Positions 30,944 through 40,569 of a DNA stretch of 64,000 bases are shown here, one piece after another. Origin of the DNA: Saprospiraceae bacterium. GTDB taxonomy: Bacteria; Bacteroidota; Bacteroidia; Chitinophagales; Saprospiraceae. The number at the start of each line of letters is the position of its first letter. Positions within the stretch are counted from its first letter, which is position 1. The notes under the pieces are model-generated. The model saw only the letters and a list, made by a program, of their open reading frames with translations. It did no database searches and had not been told where the DNA came from. The translations under genes and the position numbers were made by a program. Where the stretch lies: contig JADKAS010000011.1 in assembly GCA_016715245.1 (NCBI GenBank), positions 99,501-163,500 on the forward strand, in the 5' to 3' direction.

Positions 30944-31187
30944 TATTCTTTTTTGCCTTTTTTATTTCTTTAAGGTAAGTTTTGGGGTCAAAGTTCACTG
31001 CTATACCACTATCTATTCCATCCTGAATTGCCTTTTTCAGCGTGTAATATTTTTGTTCCTCTTCCTCCAATAACCTTAATCCTGCCCGGATCACTTCACT
31101 GGCATTTTTATACCTTCCCTCTTCAATTCTTTGTTCAACAAATTCTTCAAAATGATCCCCAAGAGAAACTGATGTATTTTTACCCAT
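30936..31187 (-). CDS. parD: ParD-family antitoxin
   Basis: 83 residues from the ATG at 31187; a TTG five codons earlier is possible. The ribbon-helix-helix N terminus (NTSVSLGDHFEEFVEQRIEEGRYKN, ASEVIRAGLRLLEEEE) binds the operator and the C-terminal tail (INFDPKTYLKE-like) wraps the toxin. It probably represses its own promoter together with the toxin. The module lies between repeat copies RA and RB, in a zone with other mobile traces. Confidence 0.92.
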   Translation of the reverse strand: MGKNTSVSLGDHFEEFVEQRIEEGRYKNASEVIRAGLRLLEEEEQKYYTLKKAIQDGIDSGIAVNFDPKTYLKEIKKAKKNNG

Positions 31188-31277
31188 ATTCTTTTTTGGC
31201 AAAGTTACCCATAATTGGTAATGTTGTCAAGTGGTATGGTAACTTTTTTCTTGTTGTACATAGTGGTTATTTCCATA

Positions 31278-31451
31278 ACAAATCTAAGCCATCTCTCGTT
31301 TTTCCAATTTTTTTGCAAGTAAATTTGAACTTTGTAAAGGATATCCACCTTCAGATGGAATGAAAATTTGTTTTAAAGAGCAAAAGAGGGGTGAAATAAT
31401 GGAAGGAGAGGTTGTGGTAATACTCAGAACATTTATTTAATACTTTTTTTT
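31278..31451 (+). repeat. Dispersed hairpin repeat, copy RB
   Basis: About 170 bases alignable with 32403-32560: ACAAATCTA, GTTTTTCCAATTTTTTT, TTCAGATGGAAT, AATACTCAGAACATTTA. It has the imperfect palindrome TCCACCTTCAGATGGA. No ORF. Confidence 0.7.
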
Positions 31452-31571
31452 GTTTTTTGTTCAGAGTGAAATGTTAGCCTGACTGAAGTATTGGCCTACC
31501 ATCTTTCTGAAGAATGGTTAGTGGGTATTTTGCACAACATTCCACAGTTTGCATTTGTCAGTATTTTGACT

Positions 31572-32270
31572 TTAGAAAAAGTAACCTAGCTGTAGCGCTA
31601 CATTCACTACATGCAAAATTCCGGTTTTAACCGTTGATGTCCCATTATGAAAATTTACGTCCCTGACTAATTCATGTTTTTTATTAAACGTAGTTCGATA
31701 ATTAATATTTAGGTTTATACCAAACCGGTCATTTATAGATACACTATTTTCTATTCCTAAAAGTAGCATGGCAACTTCGGCTTTACGAGTTACTATATTC
31801 ATCTCTTCAATTACCCCTTTGTTGATAAAAATGTATTCAGGGAATTCAAAAACTGATTGAGCAAATGAAGAGCCAATAGTTCCCTTCATTTTATATCTTT
31901 CTCCAATTTTGAAAAGCTGGTACCGCAACCCAATATCAGCGTAATTGAACTTCTCTGAAATTTGATATTCCCAACTATTATCCCATAGCTCCGTTCTGGA
32001 ACTTCCTGTTGAGCGTCCTGTTGAAGTATAGATGCCGGCGTTCTTGCCCAGAGACAGAAAACCTGACAGATTTTCCACCATCTTATATTCATACTGTAAT
32101 TCAACATTCCATCCCCGGATACCTTCATAAGGAACTGAACCAAAACCTCCACCTATCTTGATCTGGTTCTTATGAGCCTTCGTCGTCATCGTATGAATAT
32201 TAATTTCTAACTGAGCAGATACTCCAACACAAATTAAAATCATAAGTAAAATAACAAAAAATTGTCTCAT
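31572..32270 (-). CDS. Outer-membrane beta-barrel protein
   Basis: 232 residues with a signal peptide ending VGVSAQ. Alternating hydrophobic strands follow (GIRGWNVELQYEYK, LSGFLSLGKNAGIY, YADIGLRYQLFKIGERY, FGINLNINYRTTF), ending in aromatic FF, as for outer-membrane barrels of 8-10 strands. Ligand unknown. It is flanked by two direct copies (RB, RC) of a 160-170 bp repeat, as if carried on a cassette. No promoter match is obvious. Confidence 0.75.
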   Translation of the reverse strand: MRQFFVILLMILICVGVSAQLEINIHTMTTKAHKNQIKIGGGFGSVPYEGIRGWNVELQYEYKMVENLSGFLSLGKNAGIYTSTGRSTGSSRTELWDNSWEYQISEKFNYADIGLRYQLFKIGERYKMKGTIGSSFAQSVFEFPEYIFINKGVIEEMNIVTRKAEVAMLLLGIENSVSINDRFGINLNINYRTTFNKKHELVRDVNFHNGTSTVKTGILHVVNVALQLGYFF

Positions 32271-32402
32271 AAGAATTTGCTTAAAGATTGATGAAAAAAA
32301 TAAACTAACGATATTCGATAAAGTTATTACAGTGAACCCTTTACCTGACCTCTGTTGTCGAAAGTTTCAGAGTGTTCCAGTCCCTAAAATTATAACATGT
32401 GT

Positions 32403-32560
32403 ACAAATCTACGACATCGCTCCGGTTTTTCCAATTTTTTTTAACTTAATTTAAACTTTTCAGATGGAATAAAATTTCTTTTGAATTGGAAAAGGGGGTA
32501 AGCAATAATGGGAAGAAAAGGCGTTGGTAATTCTCAGAACATTTAATCAATACTTTTTAT
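32403..32560 (+). repeat. Dispersed hairpin repeat, copy RC
   Basis: Direct copy of RB on the other side of the barrel gene. It lacks the left half of the palindrome (only TTTTCAGATGGAAT remains). Gene-free region 32271-32778 otherwise shows nothing recognisable. Confidence 0.7.
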
Positions 32561-32778
32561 GACTTTACATTTCCTCATACATATTCCTGAATACAATACC
32601 CGTAGAAATTAAATTATCTGGATACTTTAACCCATGGCAATATAAAAATGTAATTTCACGAGACGGATACGTAACAATTCACAAGTAGTTTAAGAAATTT
32701 TTATATGAAATCAACTTCTATAAATAAATTTTGGGTTATTTACGTTTATTGGTTAAACGGTAAATTAATCCGGTTGAT

Positions 32779-33024
32779 TTGACATTTTATATTACAGGTG
32801 TTTGTTTATCACACATATTACAACTTTCTGATAATTCATGTGCTACAGTCAATTTTGGTCAAATAATTGGATCCGATTTCGAAAACCCCCAACGTGTATT
32901 CAGAAATGATGTTGAAAATATGTTTACATTTCCAAATACATTACAAACAGAACATTGGGCAAAAGTTGGCAGTACAGAATTCGGATATGGAAAAAATGGA
33001 GTACCGCCATTAAAAATTGATTAA
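32779..33024 (+). CDS. Hypothetical small ORF, possibly a gene remnant
   Basis: 81 residues from a TTG. The second half (FGQIIGSDFENPQRVFRNDV, TLQTEHWAKVGSTEFG) looks protein-like in composition, but I recognise no family. There is no signal peptide and no clear ribosome site. The stop is five bases before the next gene, suggesting translational coupling or a relic of a longer gene. Confidence 0.3.
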   Translation: MTFYITGVCLSHILQLSDNSCATVNFGQIIGSDFENPQRVFRNDVENMFTFPNTLQTEHWAKVGSTEFGYGKNGVPPLKID

Positions 33025-33029
33025 ATTAT

Positions 33030-33761
33030 ATGGCAAATCATGCAAAATTATTTTTTCTCCTTTTAGTGATTTCCGGACCACCTGATTTATTTGCACAGAC
33101 ATTATCATTTGGGAAAGGTTTATTGTTTTTGCACACCAATCAATCCTCTGAAATGGTAAATAGTCAGGAAGATGTTTCTCATGCAGGAAGTCCATTCACT
33201 TTTGCATATGAACACTCTATAAAAAAATCTGATATTTCAATATATCTGAGATATTTTCAGTTTGAAGGAAATACTGTTATCAGATTTCCGGAAGGATCAG
33301 TCGTGGATTTTGGTGGCTTAGGCATAGATGCCCTTGGATATAATGGCGTAAATGTTTATAAGCCCGAACTTGGATTAAAATATACTTTATTAAATTTTAA
33401 ATCTGTTTTATTTATTAAGTTGAGTGGTGGTATAGGTTTTCAGAAATCAATTGTAAATGGATTCGAATATTACAGCATACCCGGATTAATCAATGGTCCC
33501 GATTATGTTGAATCAATGCCTGTGTATGCCGATTCCAAAAACACATTTCAACTGATACCATCACTTGGAGTTGAAATAAGTGTAATACTTTTAAAACGAT
33601 TTGAAATTGGTTTAATAACAAATGGTTTTTATGGATTCCGTTCCATACAGAATATGTATCTTGATTATTCCTATAAAGGGGTAAAACAAAACAAAGCCGT
33701 ATTTAGTACTAGTGGAACAGGGATTTATTCCGGTCTGAGTCTGGGCTTTAAGTTTTATTAG
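33030..33761 (+). CDS. Outer-membrane beta-barrel protein
   Basis: 243 residues. The signal peptide (LFFLLLVISGPPDLFAQ) is followed by amphipathic strands (PFTFAYEHSIKKSDISIYLRYF, PELGLKYTLLNFKSVLFIKLSGGIGF, LIPSLGVEISVILLKRFEIGL) and a C-terminal aromatic strand (YSGLSLGFKFY) typical of BAM-inserted barrels. The specific role is unknown. It is the only plus-strand gene between 31 and 50 kb apart from the small ORF before it. Confidence 0.75.
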   Translation: MANHAKLFFLLLVISGPPDLFAQTLSFGKGLLFLHTNQSSEMVNSQEDVSHAGSPFTFAYEHSIKKSDISIYLRYFQFEGNTVIRFPEGSVVDFGGLGIDALGYNGVNVYKPELGLKYTLLNFKSVLFIKLSGGIGFQKSIVNGFEYYSIPGLINGPDYVESMPVYADSKNTFQLIPSLGVEISVILLKRFEIGLITNGFYGFRSIQNMYLDYSYKGVKQNKAVFSTSGTGIYSGLSLGFKFY

Positions 33762-33953
33762 TTTTTCAAATTAAGCCGAATATAATTTTTAATAAATACA
33801 TCGGTTTTTTAATAAGCTCAAATTTATTTTGTTCACTAAATAATCTTGTCATATTTTTTTTCCAAAATTTACCGATAACAGCTTTCTTGATATATTCCGG
33901 TTTTTCGTAAAATTTTCTTATCAACCATTATTCATCTTTTCCATCCGGATTCC

Positions 33954-35725
33954 TTATTCGGATAGTTTTTTGCAAATCATCTCCTGTCCTCCCTGAAATA
34001 AAGTAAAACTTTCAATTTCACCATTCCCACCTTTATTGAAAGCAATCTGGGCAACGATGGCTTTTAAATAAAATTTTTCGTTGGAGGCTGGAAAATATCA
34101 AAGATGGGTTGTCCGGTTGCCTGCACTTTCATTTGATTGCCCTCTTTTGTGACAGTCAGAATGAAACCCGGCTGGAGTTCATATCTGCCGATATAGGTTT
34201 TCAGAATATCTTCAGGTACGATTACCTCTTTTTCAAAATTTCCGGTGTCTGCTCCTAATTTTTTCAGCATATCAATTCCGTTTTGATTAGCAGGATTCAT
34301 TTCCACTGAAATTTTATAATTTTTAATGGCCTCTTCATTTCTTCCTAAGTTCATAAGCGCTTCGGCATAACTATCATAGGCATTCGCGGACTCAGGGAAA
34401 GCTTCGACGTTTAAAACAAAAACCTGTGCTGCTTCTTCGCTCTTTCCATCACCCAATAATTGATAGCCGATCTGATTCATTTCATTTTCTCTCAAAGCCA
34501 GTACTTTATTGTCTTTGTTAGCATGGAAATACTTCACACCTTCTTTAATGCCCTTTGACTGGATTAAACTTAATAGTTCATTAGCCAGAGATTTTTTAGG
34601 AAGGTCGTAGGGTTTGCCATACATGATACTTCTGATAGCTTTTGTCATTTGATCCAAAGGCGCACCTCCGGTATTGTTTAACAGGACGACTAAAGATTTA
34701 TCTGAAGTGGCTCTAAAAATAAGGGTATTAAAGCCATTGATTCCACCCCCGTGAGAAACCACATCTAAACTATCTTTTGAATTTCCGATTGCCTCTTTTC
34801 CCACTCCCCAGCCATAAGCATAAAATGAATTGCCAAAAGCAGCTATTTGCGGTGTAAAGTACAAATCCATTAAGTTTTGTGGCAGCAATTTGTTAGTATA
34901 TAATGCCTGATCCCAAATGTATAAATCCTCAACGGTTGAATACAATGAACCAGCAGCATAAGGAATAGACATGTCTAAATATCTGGAGTTTACAAAATTA
35001 TTCCCATTTTTCTCATAGCCGGTTGCTCTGTTTTTTAATATCTCATCATGATGATCATAACCGGAATCTTTCATGCCTAAGGGTGTAAATATGTTATCCT
35101 GCAACATTTTTTCATAGGTCTTGCCGGAAACTTTTTCTATGATGACACCTAAAAGAAAATATCCTGAGTTACTGTAATTAAATTTTTCACCCGGTGTAAA
35201 TTCCAAGGCTCTGTCCTGAAATTTTTTTACAAATGCATCAGGCTTATAAGGATTGCGACTCTCTTCCTCAAAAAATCCGGGAAATGCTGTATAATTCGGA
35301 ATACCGGAAGTATGGGTTAATAAATGATGAGTAGTAATTTTGTCCCCGCTTTCTTTAGGATAATCTGTAAGATATTTGGTAATCGGAGCATGTAAGTCAA
35401 TCTTGCCTTCGGCCACCAATTGTAATATCAACATAGCTGTAAATTGTTTTGTGACAGAACCTAAACGGTGTTTGGTGTTTGGCTTATTCGGAATATCCCA
35501 TTCCATATTTGCCATACCAAATCCCTTTTTATAAATAACCTTTCCTTTCTCAGCAATCAGTACTGAACCGTTAAATTGGCCGTATTCATGGTATTTGCCT
35601 ATTAATTCGTCAAGTTTGTCTTTTTTTGACTGGCTGAAACATAAGTTAACGGAAACTAATAAAGTTATTACTCCCAAAACCATTGTCCTGAGTAAAAAGT
35701 GTCTTTTTAAATTACTGATATTCAT
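33954..35725 (-). CDS. Class C beta-lactamase-type serine hydrolase with TPR and C-terminal DUF3471-like domain (frameshift near 3' end)
   Basis: Signal peptide (to about residue 32), then a serine-hydrolase domain: S90-V-T-K93 (SxxK), YSNSGY (YxN) and SHGGG. TPR-like helices follow (about residues 400-480: EEAAQVFVLNVEAFPESANAYDSYAEAL, LGRNEEAIKNY). The final beta domain contains GRYELQPGFILTVTKEG. The frame stops at 34064. One extra base in the T run 34074-34078 would restore KFYLKAIVAQIAFNKGG and GEIESFTLFQGGQEM up to a stop at 33954 (about 590 residues), the normal family ending. It is probably a periplasmic peptidase or esterase rather than an antibiotic-resistance enzyme. Confidence 0.85.
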
Positions 35726-35774
35726 TTGGTTTGATGTTAATTTTTTTATCTTTATCTGAAAGATGTTTCCTTTT

Positions 35775-35945
35775 AAAAACTCCTCCCCGGTTTTTTTCAG
35801 TGCAGGCTGAAAAACTTATATATCCAACAAAACTACAACACCAAAGTGATTTATCTAATTTTTTCTAAAGTAATGTAAAACATTAAGGAAGTATTTCCAT
35901 CATCAGATGTAATGGTGAAGGCTTGTGAAGAGGAAAGGGTGATTA
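35775..35945 (+). repeat. Diverged hairpin repeat, copy RD
   Basis: Weak relative of RA-RC: GGAAGTATTTCCATCATCAG, ATGTAATGG and GAAGAGGAAAGGG. Alignment to the other copies is only partial. The rest of 35726-36037 holds nothing else I can identify. Confidence 0.35.
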
Positions 35946-36037
35946 AAACAAACGCAAAGTGGTCCATATAAGCCGGCAATGTCTTTTCGAGCCTTTCTAG
36001 TCACCTTTATGGCAATACTTTTTTTCCTGCTGCCCTC

Positions 36038-36202
36038 TTAATCAATGTAATATCTTACCATAGGTCTGTGCTTTGATGTTTTGTCCACGATTTCAAACCC
36101 TGCTCTTTCAAATGACTTATATAACCCAATCCAGGCAAAAGTGTCCGGTACATTTTCTTTAGTTGGAATGGTCGGGTAGGCTTCAATTATTGTTATGTCT
36201 TT
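36038..36202 (-). pseudogene. GNAT acetyltransferase, C-terminal fragment
   Basis: 54 codons reading IIEAYPTIPTKENVPDTFAW, IGLYKSFERAGFEIVDKTSK and HRPMVRYYID, then stop. This matches the last beta strands of GNAT N-acetyltransferases (AYP...FAWxGxxxxFExAGF pattern). An in-frame TGA sits directly upstream and the acetyl-CoA-binding motif is absent. It is a dead fragment. Confidence 0.6.
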
Positions 36203-36229
36203 TCAAAATATATGCAAAAAAAATTAATA

Positions 36230-36463
36230 TTAAATGTATGCGGGTGGGTTAATATTGCTATAACGAAGAAAGAGAACCGCCTGTGCGCAGTGATGTGTTA
36301 TATGATCAATGATGGAATTGAAACCTGTTATAAAATCATCAGTCATATCACTTTTTCCCAATGCATCTTTGTTAGGATAGAATGTAATTTCCGGTATTGC
36401 TTCTGCTACAGCAAGGGTATAATTTTTTAATGTATAAAGATTATTCAGCATTTCATCTTTCAT
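36230..36463 (-). pseudogene. DinB-family protein with internal deletion
   Basis: 77 codons. The start (MLNNLYTLKNYTLAVAEAIP) fits the first helix of DinB-like proteins and the end (FNSIIDHITHHCAQAVLFLR, NINPPAYI) fits the last metal-ligand helix. The middle of the usual ~150-residue four-helix bundle, including the first metal-binding His, is missing. It is probably an internally deleted relic; it could be expressed but would lack the metal site. Confidence 0.6.
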
Positions 36464-36572
36464 CTTTTCAGATTTTAAAGGTTGGTCGCAAACTTAGACT
36501 TTCAGAAAAAAGGCGATTTTAGAATTCCTGCTTTTTTTTATTGTCATTTAAATGATATTTGACCTTCCTGAT

Positions 36573-38111
36573 TCAATGATAAAAAGACTCATGAAATAGT
36601 TCATTTAACTTATTATGTGGAATGAGGGCTTTGGTAGTTTTGTATTTCAAATGGTATAACATCAAATTCCCTTCACTATCTAAGTAAACCAGGTTATTTG
36701 TCACAGGGTTAACATTAAATTGTGTTGTACTTACTTCTTCAATAATTTGTTTATGACTTCCATCAACTTTCATTGTAAAGATATTTGATGGTGCTTGTAC
36801 ATACACAATGGATTCATTGTTTTCCCAAATTGGAGAATAGTTATGTGTCGTGGTGTCATTTGTCAGATTTGTATGAAAACTTCCATTTTTGTCCGTCACA
36901 TATATTTGGTCTCTCTTATCACCTTTATCCATAGTGTACAGTATTTTATCGTTCTTTGGATTCCAGACTGGCGTGTAACGTCTAAAAGGACTGTTTTCAG
37001 TAATCTGCTTTACCCTATTTGTTTTAAGGTTGTATGTGCATATTTCCACTTTTGCGTTGACTCCTTTGCCTGTTTGAATATTATACGCAAGATTTTTTCC
37101 GTCCGTGGACCAACTGATTGCATACTTTTTTAGCGTATCAATTACCAGTGGTTTATCTTCCTTACTGATTAAGTTGTAAAGATAAATCTGATCTTGTCCC
37201 TTAATTTGTTTGATATAAGCAATTGAATTACCATCAGGAGATACAGCAAGTCCTCCGCCCTCAACCGGAAGTAAATCTATAGTTTCTGAGGAGATATTAA
37301 ATCTGAATTTTTTGGGCAATGGAGGTTTTTTTCCTGTTTTATCAACTTTCAGAACATTCAAAATAATATCCTTGCCATCTGGCATCCAGGAAAAAGCCGA
37401 AATTCGTTTTTCGAATAATGTATCTTCTTTTTGAGTAATGATATAATCAAGATCCTCCGGCTTCCAATGATACATCATTATTTTAGCAACATCATTAGCC
37501 ACTTCCATATTAAACATTTTAGAAAGAAGATATAAAGAGCCATCAATCCCGGCCGAAACTCCTTCGGTTGTAATGATTCTGCCATTGTCAACAAAACGTT
37601 TGCCGGTAACTATATTTATTTTGGGGTATTTTTTAATAAGGTTTGGAATGGCTCCGTAATGACTGGTTGCCGTCATTCCGTCCAAATCCCCTGTTTTGGC
37701 AAGCAGGTTAATACCATTACAAACCGACAATATGTATTCTGCCCTACGGTTTACCTCTGAAATCCATGCAATTAATTTTTCATTGCTTACCAGTGATAAA
37801 TTATTACCCCCGGGAATAACTAAAACATCCGGCATTGGACAATCATCAATTGTGTATTGTGTCGTAATATGCAAAAAATTCTGGCTGATTATATTGTTTG
37901 AATCCACTCCTACTGTAAAAACGTTAAAAGCGTCTTTACCATTAAAGTTGGCTTGTTGAAATACTTCTCCCGGTCCTGCAAAATCGAGAAGTTCTACCCC
38001 GTTATATAAAAGTATAGCAACATTTAACGGTGTATAGGTACTGTCAGCTTTAAATTGTGCATATGAATAGATTGAACTTGTGAGGAATAGAAACAAAAAT
38101 ATTTTTTTCAT
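36573..38111 (-). CDS. Exported DJ-1/PfpI-type domain fused to TolB-like propeller
   Basis: 512 residues. The signal peptide ends SYAQ. Residues about 28-225 are a class I glutamine-amidotransferase-like (DJ-1/PfpI, ThiJ) domain: VAILLYNGVELLDFAGPGEVF, DVLVIPGGNN and the nucleophile elbow LSVCNGINLLAKTGDLDG with Cys, then TSHYGA. The rest has repeated PD40-type blades (ISWSTDGKNLAYNI, PVWNPKNDKILYTMDKG, YSPIWENNESIVYV) as in TolB. DJ-1/PfpI proteins are usually cytoplasmic, so an exported fusion with a propeller is unusual. Role unknown; perhaps a periplasmic peptidase-like or sensor protein. Confidence 0.85.
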   Translation of the reverse strand: MKKIFLFLFLTSSIYSYAQFKADSTYTPLNVAILLYNGVELLDFAGPGEVFQQANFNGKDAFNVFTVGVDSNNIISQNFLHITTQYTIDDCPMPDVLVIPGGNNLSLVSNEKLIAWISEVNRRAEYILSVCNGINLLAKTGDLDGMTATSHYGAIPNLIKKYPKINIVTGKRFVDNGRIITTEGVSAGIDGSLYLLSKMFNMEVANDVAKIMMYHWKPEDLDYIITQKEDTLFEKRISAFSWMPDGKDIILNVLKVDKTGKKPPLPKKFRFNISSETIDLLPVEGGGLAVSPDGNSIAYIKQIKGQDQIYLYNLISKEDKPLVIDTLKKYAISWSTDGKNLAYNIQTGKGVNAKVEICTYNLKTNRVKQITENSPFRRYTPVWNPKNDKILYTMDKGDKRDQIYVTDKNGSFHTNLTNDTTTHNYSPIWENNESIVYVQAPSNIFTMKVDGSHKQIIEEVSTTQFNVNPVTNNLVYLDSEGNLMLYHLKYKTTKALIPHNKLNELFHESFYH

Positions 38112-38174
38112 GATTTTATAAATAAATGTGTAATAAATTGTTTCTATCTACCTGATATGGATTTGGCCTTCTTT

Positions 38175-39458
38175 TCATTTACTATTCACTATTTTGCCAG
38201 CCTTTACAACCGTATTGATTTTTAAAGTATTTCTGATATCACTTATTGGATTTTCATCCAAAATAATCAAGTCCGCCATTTTCTTCTTTTCGACTGTCCC
38301 ATAAGATTCGCGAATTCCTAAAAATATTGCAGGATTCAACGTCGCCATTTTTAGAATGGCAAAAGGTGGAATTCCTATACTTTGAAGCAAATCCATTTCT
38401 TCATGTAAACTAAAACCCGGATAAACAAATTGAATACCTGCAAAATCTGTCCCTATTAATAACGGTATTCCTTTATCATAGAATTTCCTGACAAGTAATT
38501 TCTGCTTTTTATATCTTTCTTCGGCGCGCAAAGCTTCCTCTTCAGTAAAAATTTTGTTTTGTTTTGTTTTCTTTACTTGTTCCCATTCATTTTTAATATC
38601 GTTGTCCAGATCATTGTATAAATCATGTGCAAAAAATTCTTTTTTTGCAAATTCTACCTTTCGTTTATAGATTATCAGTGTAGGGCAAATCCATGTCTTA
38701 TGAGACCTGGCAAGTTTGGTAAATGCTATAAATCTGTTTTTATCATCATATAATTCTTCTAATCTGTTCAGATGTTCAAAACTTTTCTGACCTGATTCTG
38801 AGGCTTCTTCGGGTGTAAGATATTCGGAAATATGTCCTGCGAAAGGAATATTTTTTTCTTTAGCATAAGCAGCAATACTATCCAAAACACTTTTTGGCAG
38901 TAAGGAGTAAACTTTTATAAAGTCAATTTTTTGAGCGTAAAGGCTATCCAAAACTTTTCGTGTATTAAGTTGCGTCATAGGGACACTAAAATCCGCGTGT
39001 ACAGGTTCTTCACCATCAAGTATAGGACCTGCACCAAATATGACCGGGCCTGAAACCGGATTATTTTTAACCTGCTTTTTAAATCGGTTTAAAATGTTGA
39101 CATCTCCGCCCATGTCCCGGACTCCGGTAACACCATAATTAAGAAGTATTGGAAATAGATTATGTAAATTATCTTTCCAGCAAATGTGGATATGCATATC
39201 CCAAAAGCCCGGCAAAATAAATTTTCCGGTGCCATCGATAATGGTATCTGAAACTATTTTTTTATGTCTCTTATATTTCTCAATTTTCGAAATTCTATCG
39301 GCTTTTATATAGATGGTTTGTTCAGGAATGATTTTTGAATTTTGAACATCAATCACGGAGATGTTTTTAATCACAACATTGTATGAAGCAGATTGTGAGA
39401 AACAAGAAAACCCACTGAAGTGGACAAGTAATAACATACAAGTTTTAACGAAATTCAT
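38175..39458 (-). CDS. Exported amidohydrolase (metal-dependent, imidazolonepropionase-like)
   Basis: 427 residues with a signal peptide (VHFSGFSCFSQ). The amidohydrolase signature follows: GKFILPGFWDMHIH (HxH metal ligands), GVTGVRDMGG, a Lys-bearing strand DFIKVYS, FAGHISEY, SFEHLNRL, GTDFAG and the C-terminal KMADLIILDENP. This family hydrolyses amides, cyclic ureas or dipeptides; many exported members act as Xaa-Pro or other dipeptidases. The substrate cannot be named. It lies 63 bases upstream of the DJ-1/TolB gene on the same strand, so they may be co-expressed. Confidence 0.88.
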   Translation of the reverse strand: MNFVKTCMLLLVHFSGFSCFSQSASYNVVIKNISVIDVQNSKIIPEQTIYIKADRISKIEKYKRHKKIVSDTIIDGTGKFILPGFWDMHIHICWKDNLHNLFPILLNYGVTGVRDMGGDVNILNRFKKQVKNNPVSGPVIFGAGPILDGEEPVHADFSVPMTQLNTRKVLDSLYAQKIDFIKVYSLLPKSVLDSIAAYAKEKNIPFAGHISEYLTPEEASESGQKSFEHLNRLEELYDDKNRFIAFTKLARSHKTWICPTLIIYKRKVEFAKKEFFAHDLYNDLDNDIKNEWEQVKKTKQNKIFTEEEALRAEERYKKQKLLVRKFYDKGIPLLIGTDFAGIQFVYPGFSLHEEMDLLQSIGIPPFAILKMATLNPAIFLGIRESYGTVEKKKMADLIILDENPISDIRNTLKINTVVKAGKIVNSK

Positions 39459-39544
39459 ATTGTGATTTTAGTAAATTAAAGAAATCACGGACAATAATTC
39501 TTTTTTAAGGCCCTCAGCGTTGATCCATTGCTTTTTTTGGTCTA

Positions 39545-40075
39545 TCATTTTCCTGCATTATTATAAGCTGCCATCAGCCAATCCAGGACTTCATTATCTA
39601 TTTCTTTTATATCAGCAATACCAATTTTGTGTGAACACATTGAACCAGGTTTTTCTGCTTCCAATTTTCCTTTGGGTTCCTGTCCTTTGAGACTAATACC
39701 AATTTCAAACCGGGTCTTGGTGGCTGGATTAAGTAAGGCAAATTGTTTTTTTCGAATCAAGCTGACATAAGTTTTTTTAGGCGCTATTGTAATGTCATTA
39801 CCAAAGGTCTGAATATGGGCTATCAATTTGTCGTAAACAGGTTTAAAATGCTCTTTCCCTTTGTATTGATTTATCAATAAATCCGATTCCTCAAAAGATC
39901 CTGCATCAGATTTATTTGCTTTTAAGGCAACAAAATTTGCGAAGCCATAAGACAAACCGTGCTCAACTTTCAGAAAGTTAATGATATCTGAATGTTTTTC
40001 AATTTTTGATTCCTTAACTACATTAATCCAGTAGTCAAGTTGCTTTCCTGTTTTCTCTGTTAATCCTTTTTCCAT
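39545..40075 (-). CDS. DUF4287/DUF5655-domain protein
   Basis: 176 residues from the ATG at 40075; the frame extends upstream into the preceding gene but without homology. The N-terminal part (GLTEKTGKQLDYWINVVKES, KHSDIINFLKVEHGLSYGFA) is the DUF4287 helical domain. The second half (HFKPVYDKLIAHIQTFG, KTYVSLIRKKQFALLNP, TRFEIGISLKG) is DUF5655, a predicted DNA- or nucleotide-binding fold. Function unknown. It starts 13 bases after the DUF1761 gene and probably shares its transcript. Confidence 0.8.
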   Translation of the reverse strand: MEKGLTEKTGKQLDYWINVVKESKIEKHSDIINFLKVEHGLSYGFANFVALKANKSDAGSFEESDLLINQYKGKEHFKPVYDKLIAHIQTFGNDITIAPKKTYVSLIRKKQFALLNPATKTRFEIGISLKGQEPKGKLEAEKPGSMCSHKIGIADIKEIDNEVLDWLMAAYNNAGK

Positions 40076-40088
40076 TCTACCATAATTT

Positions 40089-40496
40089 TTATTTCCAGGC
40101 TCCCAAGATGGCACCCATGATGGTGAATGCAACAACCATATAACCGCCATTTATTAATACATAATTAAGTGGCCTGTTTTCAAATAAAGCGATAATGGCT
40201 ATGGCAAAAGTCACCCATCCAAAACCGGCCATAAATCCGGCAAAGGTTCCAAACATTACATCTTCCTGCCCAATAAACATGGCAAGATTTAATGCCATAA
40301 TCAGTGAGAAAAGAAACGATAGCCCAAATACAACCGGCATCTTTCGCATTTTTAGAATGTCTGATGTAAAGTTATTAGCATCCATCCATGATTTTTCAAA
40401 AACGGAATACCATATTCCGCCTATGACAAAAGTTGATAAAGCAGCAACCATGATTGCCAGCCAGTTCAGGTTTTGAATTACTTGTGAAAAGTCCAT
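40089..40496 (-). CDS. DUF1761 integral membrane protein
   Basis: 135 residues with four predicted membrane helices (LAIMVAALSTFVIGGIWYSV, VFGLSFLFSLIMALNLAMFI, GTFAGFMAGFGWVTFAIAII, VLINGGYMVVAFTIMGAILG). The first helix with GGIWYS and the W are characteristic of DUF1761. Function unknown. It is the first gene of a short minus-strand pair with the DUF4287 gene. Confidence 0.85.
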   Translation of the reverse strand: MDFSQVIQNLNWLAIMVAALSTFVIGGIWYSVFEKSWMDANNFTSDILKMRKMPVVFGLSFLFSLIMALNLAMFIGQEDVMFGTFAGFMAGFGWVTFAIAIIALFENRPLNYVLINGGYMVVAFTIMGAILGAWK

Positions 40497-40569
40497 ATTG
40501 TACTGATTTTAAAATTAGTTACAAAGGTGAGCTTTTCCATATTGACATGATAGTAAAAAATTAACCTCT

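Noticed and set aside
34064..35725. Antibiotic-resistance beta-lactamase
   Set aside because: SxxK and YxN are shared by the wider class C-like peptidase/esterase family; the TPR region and C-terminal DUF3471-like domain point to a housekeeping serine hydrolase.
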